A stretch of DNA of 64,000 bases, taken from Thuidium tamariscinum. Its lineage: Eukaryota > Streptophyta > Bryopsida > Hypnales > Thuidiaceae. The number at the start of each line of letters is the position of its first letter. The stretch's first letter is position 1. The notes under the pieces were generated by a model, which was not told where the DNA came from, ran no database searches, and was given only the letters and a program-made list of their open reading frames with translations. Where the stretch lies: assembly GCA_947034885.2 (NCBI GenBank), contig OZ019759.1, positions 14,758,501 to 14,822,500 of the forward strand, read 5' to 3'. A program made the position numbers and the translations under genes. Of the stretch, positions 34,582-46,330 are shown one piece after another.

Positions 34582-35632
34582 TATGTGGATGGAACTGGAT
34601 ATATGACTAGTCAGAACCTTTTAGCAAGCAAGGGTGATAGTCATATACAAATAGGAGAGAAGAATGGGACAATCGTTATCAATGATGGGATCTTGCAAAT
34701 AGATGAAGTCATTCTGATTTCTGAATCTCCATCTACAACAATGGCAAAAGCAAGGGAAAATATTGAACACAATGACAATAGAGGATGTGGGATGAGGGTC
34801 CAAATACAAATGAACAACACAAGGATTGATTCAATAGGAATATTGGTGACCAAGGGAAATGGGGAACCAAATATCCCAAACCCTAAACCACATGAAGTCG
34901 AGGAGAATGTACATTCTACTTTGATGGAATTTGAAAGCCCAACGTTAATCCACAATGGCAAAAGGAAGAAGGAGCTCATGCAAGACCCCCTACTACCACC
35001 ACGTAGTGCTCCTCTACATGCACTTTTTAAGGCCACAAGTGCAACTATTGGTGGTTTAGGAAGTTCGCGTCTTAAAGAACAACATTTGAGCGGTTTGACA
35101 TTAGTCAAAGGAAAGCCCTCTCATCGCATAGCAATGATGATAACAATGAGACATTGGCTTCACTACTCTCTCGGCGATGTGGCACTACAAAATTGTTGAA
35201 TCCTATGCCGCAATCTTCAAATACAAAGAAAATAACTTTAAATAGGGAACCAAAAGCAAGACAACTAGTGGTGAAAGAATCTACTAAAGTCTATCGGACA
35301 AGAGTAATGGAGCCTTTTGCAATGTCCCCATCCAAAAAACAAAATGTAGGTAGAACTCCCCTTGATGCAAGTCTACATATTTCAAAGAAGAAATTAAAGC
35401 CGATTACTTGCGTTGAAGAAGGCATCGAGAAGGCCCTATTAAGAGCAAGAAGGGAGGAGAAGAAGGGCAAACCAACGAGATCATGTAAGCAAGTACTAAA
35501 ATAAGGACATGCAATTGTAGAATCTTTATCAAATGGTGTGGAAAACACATCTAACAATGAAGATTCTGGATGGAAGAAAGTAGGTGAAAGTAGTGGGACT
35601 AAGGTGAAAGGTGATAGTGATTACAATCCTTA
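34582..35632 (+). pseudogene. Unassigned basic/low-complexity ORF after the hAT transposase
   Basis: Coding-like sequence from 34582 to about 35125, then in another frame to 35632 with a TAA at 35502-35504. The product would be rich in Lys, Ser and Pro with a basic segment (KKKLKPI, RARREEKKGK) and an acidic end (GDSDYNP). The ending resembles the DDDDYYP tail of the pseudogene at 28176-31492. It follows the hAT transposase by only a few bases and may be its former C-terminal extension or a second element protein. No domain recognised. Confidence 0.4.
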
Positions 35633-36299
35633 GAAGCAAAAAGGATGTAAGCTTAGGTGTTTAGACATTCATGCCTCATGATGTGCAGATTATATGGAAT
35701 ATTGACAATTTGGCATGTACTTAATTGCTTATGTGATGGCAATTGATGGTTACTTCCTTTCATTATAATACAAGTTTATATTTTCAAATTGATATGAACC
35801 TTTCTAGAGATTCAATTGTCCTTCTTTAGGAGCTCAATCAAATAATCTATTTATTCTTTGAAGTATTTGTCATTTTGTCTACTTTATCTATTCAAGGTGC
35901 ACTCAACCACTCACCCTTCCTTCCTTGGCCACTCTAGAAAATGCTGAAATTTTTTGTCTTGTAGAGATTAATCAATTTGCAAATTTTGAACTCATTTTTG
36001 CAACCAAAGCACTCAAAATAACCAATTTAAATTCATTAGGTCAGTTTTTTAAGCACAAAATAGGATACTTCTATTTTTACTTGCATCTTTAAAATGACTT
36101 GCTCTAATGGAGACTGGAGATAGTGGACTAGTCGAGAGTTGGAAAATGGCCTTTTGTGGCCTTCTCTATTCCTCTCCCCTGCTTGTCCATCCGTCTGCGC
36201 AACCACCAGACAACGTCGGCCATCCGCCCGCCATTGCGTCAACTGTGTCCAGACGTCCGGATTTTGGACGTGATTTTGTTCCGGACGTGGCAATTCGTC
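35633..36299. other. Spacer with GC-rich patch at its right end
   Basis: AT-rich DNA without a gene until about 36160. Then comes another patch with CCATCCGTCTGCGC, GGCCATCCGCCCGCC and CCAGACGTCCGGATTTTGG. The FCP1-like coding trace C2 stops where this patch begins. Confidence 0.4.
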
Positions 36300-36772
36300 A
36301 ACCCTGTGTAGAATGGTTTATTCCCATCATTGATGGGGAAGAGGCTGTCCTCCAAGACTTTCATGAAGAGTTTTTTCCCCCCATGGTGAAAGAATTTTTC
36401 GGGAGCCATTTCTATCTTGGTACACTACTTCTGGCCTAGGATATCATACGGGGCCTTGCAACCATGGAACAGGTGCCCCGCGATGGGTTCCACATTTTTC
36501 TTCAACATGGTTGTCTACACAACGATCCTGTCCACAATCTCCTACAACTAGTGCAAGAACTCTCTGACATTCTGTTGGGTGAACACGAACTTGGACCCGA
36601 TGTTGGTCGGGTTCCTATAGCACAGAACATTGTCTTTGAGATTGTAGGACTTAATTTTGTTCCCGTAGCACTTCTACATGCTTTGATAGAGCACTCCGTT
36701 CAAATCCAAGACAATGTTCAACCATTTCCTCCACGGTGGAGGCACTAAAGGTGGCATGTTCTTTGACACGAC
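36300..36772 (-). pseudogene. FCP1/HAD-like protein, pseudogene C2 (truncated)
   Basis: Reading the minus strand from 36772 gives WRKWLNIVLDLNGVLYQ, the same DLNG motif as B2. It continues with FVFTQQNVREFL, IVDRIVV and GHLFHGCKAPYDILGQK, aligning with FVRPNCALFLVELEK and LFRGSKMPFVILGQE of B2. It stops near 36300, before the third HAD motif (VDDSP) seen in B2. At least five in-frame TAG codons break it, and two fall where B2 and the family have Trp or Ser (VVW-like and GQ-x-x-C positions). It lies just downstream of C1 on the same strand, reproducing the B1-B2 order. Plus-strand open frames here are antisense shadows. Confidence 0.7.
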
Positions 36773-37289
36773 CTCTCTCCGCTCCTTTGTCTCTACTTGA
36801 CGAAAGCAAAGCAACAATGAGATAGAGTTACCTGTTGAAAAGCAGAATCGGGAAAACTAGGAAGCGGAGACTTGCATTGGAATCTTCTTATCGACTGGTG
36901 TCCCCCATTACAAAAAGATTTCATTGGGATCGGGCGGTGCATGCTAATATTTTTTGGAAGCTGGGCATCAAGAAAATGTACAATTAGACTAGTCCATACT
37001 TGAATTTTTAAGAAAATTTGCAAACTTTATTTACATATGTTATAAAGTATATACTACAAAATTTTCTTTTCGTTGAGTTGACGAAACTGTACACTTGGTC
37101 GTGACTAAGCTACACTATACTATAGAGACTTTAGCTACAAACGGGTTTTCTATCAGCGCCACGGATTCAAGATGAGATAACACCACCCTGTCATGAATCA
37201 TGAATAGAAGTGAGAGTCCAACATAGTTACAATTTTCCATTTCCCTTTGATTAGACAAAAGGACCTCAAGTTCTTAAGACTCAATCAAA
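36773..37289. other. Spacer between C1 and C2
   Basis: No independent gene. By analogy with B it may contain the first exon of C2 (B2 has a separate exon 1), but I cannot identify it. Confidence 0.35.
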
Positions 37290-38950
37290 CTTGTAAGGAT
37301 TTGAATTGAATACTTGAGTAGCGTCGTCGGCCACTTCATCTCCAATACCCACAACCTCTTCATACTCATAATCTACGAGATCTTCTTATTTGTGGGATTC
37401 CGTCTTGGGTTGCACCAGATCTTGTTCTGACATCACACATGGTGGCACTTCAATATTGTCATTCTTTTGTGCTACCACACGTGACGGACCGGCCTCTGCC
37501 TCAGATCTATCGTTGAGTCAACGATACTCCCCCGCAATAGGGACTTGGAGATCCTGAGATGTAAGATCCTGCATCTTTAGAATGATGACCTCAAACGTAG
37601 CAGGATCCGAAGAGGCATGCCTGGGAGGGTTAGATAGTGGGATGGAGGGCGCTACTTGTACTTCAATTACGACCAGGGTGTCGACGTTATTGTTGACTCG
37701 AGGATATTGAGGCAATTGGCTCACGAACACCTGCACCTATTGCGGGACGGGAAGGCCAGATGGGACCATTAGCGTACCCTGGCTGGCAAGAAAGGGCTGA
37801 GCAAACGATGTCCCCTGGGAAAACATTTTCTGGGACTCCAGAAATTTCGTAATCTGGGAGAGCTATGCCTCCATCCTCTCCATCTTCTATTTTGATGCAT
37901 CGCTCTTGACCTTTGCTTCCTTCTTTATTTGTGCCCTCTCCACCATTCTCACCTTTTGCCTCGCCCTGATTTCCTCCTTGTCCTTCTAGTACCCTTTCTC
38001 AATTTTGATGACTTTACCATCTTGAGCTTTGACGACTGTCCCATCTGGTGCAACAAGGGGCTTCATCTCCTTCACTTTGGGAGGTCCATCGTGGTCTTTG
38101 TTGTCGTCGTCGTACTCGTGGGGCCTGCTCAGCTCTTCCTCATCGGAGGAATCACTACTGAGCTCATGGATAACAGGCGGGGGTCTCGCCACTTCTTCTG
38201 TGGTCTACTCCCCCACGTTAAGAATGGGGTCCTCCATTTGAACCTCGTTTTCTTTGCCAGCTTCTTCTGACTCCAACGTTTGCCTCCTGGTATCACCCAC
38301 ATCGTCCACCTCCATCGGTAGTGTTGCCTCCGTCTCCAAAGGATGCATCTCCACGTCACCGTGGAGAACACCTTTCGAACCTCTCTTTCGACACTGAATT
38401 CTATCTTGGCGAAGGAATTGGTTGAACTCAATGTCGTCGTCCAACTCGTCATCTTAGTTCACTAGACGAAACAGGGGCAAGACGGCCTGAGACTCCTGTG
38501 GGTCATTCATAGGCTCCAAATCATACTGAGATCCCATTGGGTCACCCTATGTGTCCATGGGGTCGCTTTGGATACCTTCAGTCCCAATTGCTACATCACT
38601 TGTGAAAGCCGGAGTGGACATCTACGAATGTACTTGGAACGTATTTGTTCCATATTCATCGATGCCCTCCACCCCTACATCATTGCTGACTTGTAGGCCA
38701 ATGGACTACCACCTGTACTACCTTTGTTCCAGCACGTCAACTGGAGACACAAAGTTCACGACTGGAGATGAAGGGGAGTTAATTTCCGTTGCATCTTCGG
38801 AGACAAGGCGAATATATGTCACGAAATAAGGCGAGTTTAAGAAGAAGTAATTGTTCTTGTCCATTTTCCTCGCCAAATAAGAGATCTTGAGGAGAGACTT
38901 TGCATCTTTATGATCACTAAATCCATAAAAATACGCCCCAAACATCTGCA

Positions 38951-39117
38951 AGAATTCAGGTGAGGAGTAAATTATACATATGGAAACAATCCTTGATATC
39001 GTCAATTCAATAATATCAAAAATCAAGTGAAACTGCAAAACTCATATCACAAGAAGAAGACACATATTACTAAGTTATTGTTGACTCAATGATAAGTTCT
39101 ATAGAAGTAAGAAACAA
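38951..39117 (-). other. C1 intron 2 with a type 2 palindrome
   Basis: Minus-strand donor AAG|GTTTGT at 39117 and acceptor TTCTTGCAG next to ATGTTTGGG at 38950. It is at the same protein position as B1 intron 2. A palindrome with half-sites GTTATTGTTGA and CTCAATGATAAG lies at 39073-39097. Confidence 0.8.
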
Positions 39118-40438
39118 ACCTTTGATGCTAACATGAATTTAGGGCCTATATAGAGGCCAAGGACATTTTTGTCAAATACTGCAAAATTTTGGAAGATTTG
39201 CAGGTAGAACTCCATTCTCAGTTCTGTTGGTTGTATCCTCCACTTAGCCTCCGTATTCTTTGAGGCATCCATATAATACGTGCATGAAGATGGTGTGTCA
39301 TATTTAGCCTTCACGTTCCCCCGAACCTTCGCTGCAAATTCACTCCCTCTCTTGAAGAGGAAGAAAAGTGGTACGTCGAGAGCTATTGTACGACTAGTGC
39401 TGTTCCCCATCATCTCTCCCTTGCTTGGGACGTAAAGGGCCTTCATGTAATGGTACTCTTTAAGTTTGTATGTTATAAACTTTAACGCTGTTTTCACATC
39501 ATCTCTCCTCCGCAAAATAAAGAGCCACACGTTGGGCTCTGTCATTTTTGGGTCAAGCTTTTCCCGAAGAAAACTCAAGAAAGGCTCCAATGATGCCACC
39601 TTCTCCAATGGGTCCATACTTGGGATCTCCCTCACGTCCAGCACAACAAGATTTACATTTGGGGGAAGGTATCGGTATTGTGAGCTCTTCACTAGGGCCT
39701 TCACCGTAACATCAATGCCGCGCGTTTAAACTCCACCCAATGGATCCGGTAATTGGTACTTAAGTTTCATGAAGCGGAAAAACATGTAGAAGACCTCGAG
39801 ATACGACTTCTTGAGGTCCTTGGCCCACTTCAACTATGCTTCATCCTTCAAATAAAGAGAAAAATACCCCGCCTTCGGATACAATAACAAAAAGTCCCAC
39901 GTCCCAGAAGAAAAGCGATGTCTAGCCTTCCAAGCCTTCCACGTTCTATGGGCAACCTCTCCTTCGACTTCAAAAAACTTCAGATTTGTATTTATGGCCA
40001 TTAAGTCTTGAAGGACGACTTTCTTCCGCTTTCGTCGTTCTACCCATTTTCCATGAGCTAAATTGTCAGGCACCATGATTTTGTTCTTCGATACCATTAC
40101 TTTTGGATAAACAGCTTTCCGTCTTGGTGTTTCAGCCAACAAATGCTGTGCAAGGACTTTGTAGTCCAAGTCTGTGAATCGTCCACAATGCCTGAAGAAC
40201 TCTCTATTGAGGGAATTGTTCTTTGCTTTGTATCCCTTTGTATCCTTGTAATGCTTTAAGGACACGGAATCAATGAGCTCACCATCTGAGTGCTTCATGA
40301 GGAAGCGCTTCCAAAATTCCCACATGTCATCCGGCAGAGTTATAATCTGAATTTCATTTTTTAGATCTGTGGGCCCTCTGATTGAGGCATTGTCCTTTAC
40401 AGGATTGATGTTTTGGAATCGCTAGACAATAGCATCTT

Positions 40439-40755
40439 TAAATTTCTATAAAGATCATAAAAGGTTAGGTCAGTCAATCAGACATAGTTGAGGATATTCG
40501 TAATATTGGGCGACAATATTCTCTTTACTCCAAAGAAGAGAGAGCACAAAAAACAAGGTAACGTTAACAAATTCTACTTCCAAAAGAAAAGAGTACATAT
40601 TGTCAACCTGACAATAAACCTCACATAACGGCACCTACCGTAAAATTTGCACAGTCAAAAATGGCACTGTTTTGTTGCTTAGACCCCTTTGTTTGTATGT
40701 CCGAGGGGCACTTGCAAGCAAGCCAAATATTGCAGCAGTTGATTATCAGGTTCCC
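40439..40755 (-). other. C1 intron 1 region with type 2 palindromes
   Basis: The acceptor CTTTATAG lies just before exon 2 at about 40438, where the protein aligns with the start of B1 exon 2 (KFKDAIV against EFGKAVY). The donor is not certain. Two palindromes are present: ATATTGTCAACCTGACAATA at 40597-40619 and AATATTGGGCGACAATATT at 40503-40523. Confidence 0.65.
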
Positions 40756-41520
40756 TCAAGTTGGTTGCACACGATTCCTCCAGTTCGGATGCTGTTGCGA
40801 CTTGCTTCTAAGGTTGAGACCTAGGTTGCAAATGAGTTGGTTGACTTCTCCCCAAGGAAGCAAATGCAGGTGCTCGAGCTTGGGGAACTTCGGGACTCCT
40901 AGACCCACCAGTGGCGATTCCTCTAACAATAGGCTTTGTCTCTTTATTTTTATAGGCATACTTATCCAAGGACTGCCAAATCAGACGGAGCCTCTGTACA
41001 ATGGACCTTGCAGCCCTGGCTTTCCATAGCACGTATTCCATTATTTGAAAATCTTCATTTAGAGACTCGATGGGGGACCCGTCCATTGCATCCATTAAAG
41101 TCGAAAGGTTGAACTTCACGCGTTGGGTGTGCACGTTTATAATGAATGAATGGCAGTGGCCTCTTTCCTTGCTGGTATCATCGACGTCTTGAAGAACGAT
41201 GACAACGTAACTATGTTGGTGATCTTCTACCACTGACACCTTCTCATGTATATTCCAGGGCAGGTAATTTTCGGTACCACGAACACGGTAACGAAGGTAT
41301 ACATAATCCTTCCACCTGCTCACACCGAATGTCTAGGTAGCTACGTGGTTTTTGAACTGCCAGAGCTTCCCGTATCTTTCTTCCATTTCAGAAATGAAAG
41401 GCCTATTGTTCATGGGATTTATAAATGGCTGAAGGTGAGCGAAGGTCTTTGAGTAATTGTAGTTGTCTTTACTCTCCATCCTAACGAGCTGCAAAAATAT
41501 AGACAAACGAGTGTTAGTCA

Positions 41521-42321
41521 TTGTTTTGTTGACTCGATTATACTCATTTACTATGTGTTCTAATGTTACTTGTTTCATAGTGTGTTCTTCAAAATCATTA
41601 ATACGGACGATTTATTTCTCTACGAAATGATAGTCTGTAGACTTCATACACCGAACATGGTCTCATCACCTTTGAGTTTAATATTTCTGGACTTCTGTAT
41701 TAGGTCTTGTGTTTCATAGTTTGAATTTCTTAACATCAAAATGGTTATCTTCGGATCGAAGATAACAAACGTATTTTAATTTCAAAGTACTACTAATAAT
41801 CATCTCAAGATGACTCAGCAGTGATTGTGAAGGACTGGAGGGTTAATATCATTATCATTGACTCGATGATAATTCATTGGTGAATGTGAATGAGTACTTG
41901 GTTAAAGTCGATACCATCGATGGTATTTTGATTTGGGGGCTAATCCGGATAAGTATTGGTTAAGGACCACATTTATCAACCACCGGATAAGTGTACGCTG
42001 CATAAGCAAAGGTTACTGCTTGACTTCCACTATCATCGATCCAAAAATAACTCTATGGAATATGAGAACGAATATCGAGTGATGAATATTATGATGTACT
42101 AAATGGTGTGTCTGTAGAAAATTCAATGACTACTTGGTAGTTATCCTCGATTTGAGGATAGCCTCCATTTTTAGATGGTGTGGACTAAGAAATTATGTGG
42201 TAAGAAACCATAGTTTCAGGAGGGTTATTTAATTTTTAAACCACATAACCCGAATTTAGGTCTTACATAACAACTTCTGAAAGACTATTAGGTGGTTATC
42301 CTCAATTTGAGGATAATATCC
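41521..42321. repeat. Palindrome cluster C (type 2)
   Basis: Imperfect palindromes of about 20-27 bp with half-sites GTTATCCTCGA / TTGAGGATAA at about 41521-41543, 41743-41767, 41799-41817, 41851-41874, 41907-41930, 42138-42162 and 42294-42321. Two weaker ones lie near 42028 and 42070. The site at 41743-41767 is perfect in both arms (GTTATCTTCG, spacer GAT, CGAAGATAAC). The cluster lies immediately upstream of C1, in its probable leader intron. The same type occurs inside C1 introns and upstream of pseudogene D. Confidence 0.88.
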
Positions 42322-43117
42322 AATACTGGTTGTCGAAAATTAATAAAATATGTACTCAAAGTCGTTCATTTGGGGCGGGTTTAGGTGTGTTGAAAACCAA
42401 AACCCTAATTTTGACCATCACCAGGGAATTGATCTGGCCTAAACCCTAAATCCTAATTGTACTAGGAGATTTAGGGTGTCACTTTCTTTCACTTGGACCC
42501 TAAATCCTAAACCCTAGTGTGCCTCACAGGTTTTCAATGCGACCCCGTTAGTCCCAAAACAAAAACTCTTAATTTCCATGGATATTCATGCATTCAAAAC
42601 TCCTTCAGAAAACCCTGACTATATTCCATGAATTGCATACTGAACTTGTAAGTCTTTTATAAGAAAGCAGGGAATAGATAAGAAAACTTCACAACGAAAG
42701 ATTTACATGAACAGAATTGTTTCTACAGTGTCGTGATGAACCTCTAGGAAATCGTGTTTAACCAAAAATTGGATGTTGTAAAACAAGAATAACATTCACA
42801 AGAATCATTCACAAAACACTTACAACAACTCTAAAATGAATATACACCAAACAAAACCAAAAGTAGTAAGGGCCTGGACTCCATAGCGGCTCAAGAGAAT
42901 TGTAAAGCACATGAGGACATAGAACAAGTCATCATGCAAGGAAATCAATCACCACGCTTTCAAAAACAGAACATGCAGAAGACCTGATGTGCATGGAAAT
43001 TTATCAAAGATAAACTCATCACTCACAGCACCCCGATTTACAAGCCAATTGCATGCACACCTAGTTGACAAATTGATGAAACAAGTGAAACTGAAACCAC
43101 TTACAACAAGAGAATAT
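42322..43117. other. Spacer with telomere-like degenerate words
   Basis: CCCTAAATCCTAA-type words in both orientations occur at 42400-42520, partly pairing with each other (CCTAAATC and GATTTAGG). No gene supported. Confidence 0.4.
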
Positions 43118-43800
43118 CACTACTAGAAAATGGATGTTTTATGACTATGAAAATATGACTAAGGATGACTGGCGACTAGTCGCAGTCATATTTTGACCTT
43201 ATACTTCAAGAGCGTATAGTATACATCCATTGGGAACACCAAATACTTCATAGAGAACGATAGGGAACACATTTGTGGGCATGGAGTCATATTTCACAGT
43301 CACATTTTTACTAATCATATTTTGTAGTCATATCTTCATATATATTACATTTGTTTTTGTTTTGGGCAGCCCAAGGAAAATTTGAATGGAGAACATGTTT
43401 GGAAAGCACTTAGTCATATTTTTACTTTAGTCATATTTTCAGTCATATTTTTTATGAGTTATATTTTGCAATTAAATTTATTTGGTAGTAATTTGTTTTC
43501 TTTTGGGGCAACCTAAGGTAAATTAAGCCTAAATATATGTTGAGAAAGTGCCAAGTCATATTTTTGTTAAAGTCATATTTTGTAGTCACCTCTTTTTGGT
43601 AGTCATATTTTTTCTCAGGTGGCAAGTAAAGGAAAATTTGGGTGGAAAATATGTTTGAAGAGTGCCTAATCATATTTGTCACTCTTAATTTTGCTTTAAT
43701 TGTATTTTTGTGTTAGTCATATTTTATATTCATATTTCTTTGGTAATTATTTTTTTTCTTTTGATGAAGCCTAAGGAAAAGGTGAGCAACATATAATGGA
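43118..43800. repeat. TCATATTTT-rich repeat region with a CACTA-like left end
   Basis: Starts with CACTACTAGAAAATGG, a typical CACTA terminus, followed by many copies of AGTCATATTTT. A longer degenerate unit (AAGGAAAATTTG, then GTTTGGAAAG-like, then AGTCATATTTTT) recurs at about 43374, 43514, 43628 and 43772. Dense subterminal short repeats are characteristic of CACTA elements. I found no matching right terminus, so the element is truncated or the end is decayed. Confidence 0.45.
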
Positions 43801-45809
43801 CTTTTATATTTTGGTCCTGTAGACCATTTTTTGGGTTTGAAGCATGATTTTATCTATAAAAAAACGTAATATTTAGTTCTATGATTTATTAAATACAAAA
43901 TTGATGTCAAATAATTTGGAGTGACACTTCTTTATATTTTAATGAATACCTTCAAAATTTTCATAGAACTCAATAAAGAAGCAAAAAAATTAAGTCGTTA
44001 ACAACAAGAGACAATTAAATAATTATCTTAAAAGAATTTAGGAGAAAATTAGAGGAGATTAAAAGCCTATGGACAATATGGAGCACCAAAGTGGAACAAA
44101 GCTTGAGAATCTACAACAAAAAGTAGGCTTGCCTTAACCAACTATTGGGATTTATTATGAGGTTGATTGATTATGTTGATCAATTGTAATGGCTCATACA
44201 AATTAAAAGCTAATTACAGTAATTAATACAAAATGAAATCTCATGCATTTAAACTGAAGTAGCCAACCTATTTCCAATCATTTAAGCAATTATACATATT
44301 AAAGTGCATTTTTTTATTACAAATTTTTTTCTATGTACAGAATTAGAATTTGGAAAGATAGCATATTATTCTAGAATTACTATGAATTATTACACAAAGC
44401 ATAATTACTATGACTTCTTTAGTAGAAGATTCTTCTTGACCTATAATGGTAATATAAACCTTACTATTTCTGACCATAGGCTGATTGCAAAATCAACCAA
44501 AGGTTGATTGCATTTATAAGAGCCTTACAGCCAATCCTAATGTGCCACAATTGCTCTGGGAGTTGTACCACAACTTCATGGAAAGGAAGCAACTATAGAT
44601 TGAAAATGGGGGGGGGGGTGATTGGAAATGGATTGGCTACCTTAATGATGCACTAGATTGGAGCTTTGGAGCTTAAAAAAACAAATTTATTGCTTGAAAA
44701 AACCTAATCCAAAGAAGTGAAGGAATGTGAGAAAATCCATACAAGAGAAGCCATAGAGTAAAAGTACATGGGGAGTGCAATTTGTGTTGAATAGTTTAAG
44801 TGTTTGAAGTAGAAGTAGAAGTTTGAAGTTGCTATCCAAAGCTTTATGTATTGTTAGAAGACTAATTTGATTCTTTTATAGAAGTATGACTACATATTAA
44901 ATAAAGATTGTTGATTACAATACACATGGTGGATCAAATGAAGTTGTAAGGTCCTAAGTATATATTTAATTAGCATTTATGAGACTTATGTCATCACAAT
45001 TGTTTGATTCCTAAAATAATTATAAACAATTAATAGGTATTAGTAATAGAAGTCAAAGGTTGCAATTCTAAAGTATGCCAAAAAATAGAAGAAAAATAAA
45101 AAAATATTGAAAATAAGTTGGAGAAAGTCAAGAAGGGAAATATAAAGAAATAGATCATATGCTCAAAGAAGGATTAGATCATAGATAGAATTTATATACC
45201 TTGTTGTAAAAATTGTTGTCTAAATTCACAAGAAAAGTCATAGGTAAATCTTAATTGAAATGAAATAAAGGGAATATTATACTAGGAGGTCACTTTAAGA
45301 GTAAGTTTTTGTGTAGAAGGATAGAGGAAGGGCTAAAAAGAAAAGAAAATGGATTAAATAGATAACATTTGAACCCTAATATTATCACCAACAATATTTA
45401 GAAAAATCATAGCCTCAAAAACCAAGTCGTAAATTTTTTAAAGTTATTTACTGGAAAGCCTACCTTACTTTATAGACTTTAACAAGAATATATACAAAAA
45501 GATGGTGGGCCAAATCCACCACCTTTTTATCCAATCAAAATTTTAAAAATACGCATGATGTAACAAGAATAAACTAAAATAAAGGTTAGGGTTTAGGGTT
45601 TATGATGCAAATTCAATTAAGTGGAGGATTTACTTCTTTTTTGTTTTTGTACATTCATTGTCCATTGGATACTTGCAATATTGAATGTCTACCATGAGAA
45701 GAATGGAAGTGGATCTTTTATTCAAAGAATCCAATGCAGCAGAAGAAGACTTTTGAAATGGTTGTTAAGACAAACAATCGTTAAGATAATTGGATGGGCA
45801 TTCAGACAG
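43801..45809. other. AT-rich intergenic DNA
   Basis: No supported gene. Open frames at 44304-44507 and 45621-45908 have no recognisable content. A telomere-like GGTTAGGGTTTAGGGTTT occurs near 45585-45602. Confidence 0.45.
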
Positions 45810-46330
45810 ACGTTTACACGGCCGCGATGCGGTGGACAGGTGAACAATCAAACAACTGAGAAAGGGCGAACAATTGGGCTTTCAAACATGATTTCAAAAG
45901 GAGGTTAGACAAGCGGATTAGCAAGGGCATGAACTTGTAAGAGTTTCGAAATTTGGATGGGTATTTGCACGGCTCCGATGGGGCGGATGGGCGGACGGAC
46001 GGAAGATTGGACGGCTTTGATCGAGCAGACGAGTGGACTAGTACACGGACGGTTTGGATAGACCGGACGCGCGGACATGTGAAAGATTGGACAACTTTGA
46101 TGGGGTGGACGGGCAGACCCGGGAATAGGCGGACAGGCGGACGGACGGTCGGACGGCTTTGATGGGGTGGTCGGGCAGATGGGCGTTTGGATAGCTCCAT
46201 GGCGCGAACAAGCGAATGGGCATTTGGATAGCTCTAATAAAGCGGACAGGTGGACGACTAAAATGGGACGGATATTAGACAATCGAGCTTGCAAATGGAC
46301 TTTCGGATGGGCGGGTTGGCATGGGTGTAG
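45810..46330 (+). repeat. GC-rich degenerate minisatellite
   Basis: Irregular units of roughly 60-70 bp built on GGACGGCTTTGATGGGG and GGGCGGACGGACGG. The clearest copies lie between about 45960 and 46200. The open frames seen here on both strands (for example 45814-46200 and 45905-46294, rich in Ser-Pro-Arg) are translation artefacts of the repeat and are not genes. Confidence 0.75.

Larger units (their letters stand above)
37290..41490 (-). pseudogene. Degenerate DNA-methylase family protein, pseudogene C1 (ParB region missing)
   Basis: Minus-strand homologue of B1. Exon 1 starts at the Met near 41480, right after an acceptor TTTTTGCAG, and runs to about 40756. It carries GKLWQFKNHVAT, a match to GEVWEFKDPDQVE of B1, broken by a TAG at 41331-41333. 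Exon 2, about 40438-39118, keeps MWEFWKRFLMKH, AVYPKVMV, VNLVVLDVREIPSM (where the methylase catalytic motif would be) and FYLQIFQNF, VLGLYIGPK, with stops near 39834 and 39726. Exon 3, 38950 to about 37290, starts MFGAYFYGFSDHKD (B1: MSCVDIFVSGSLND) and becomes acidic, with further stops. Between exons 1 and 2 the ParB-like NGQHS segment of B1 is absent, so this copy is deleted or ancestrally shorter. Confidence 0.7.

Noticed and set aside
36107..36748. Plus-strand open frames (36107-36439 and 36464-36748)
   Set aside because: The minus strand here reads as an FCP1-like domain that aligns with B2; the plus frames are antisense shadows.
45814..46294. Minus-strand open frames of 128 and 129 codons rich in Ser, Pro and Arg
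   Set aside because: They cover the GGACGG minisatellite and have overlapping open frames on both strands, as expected for a stop-poor repeat.
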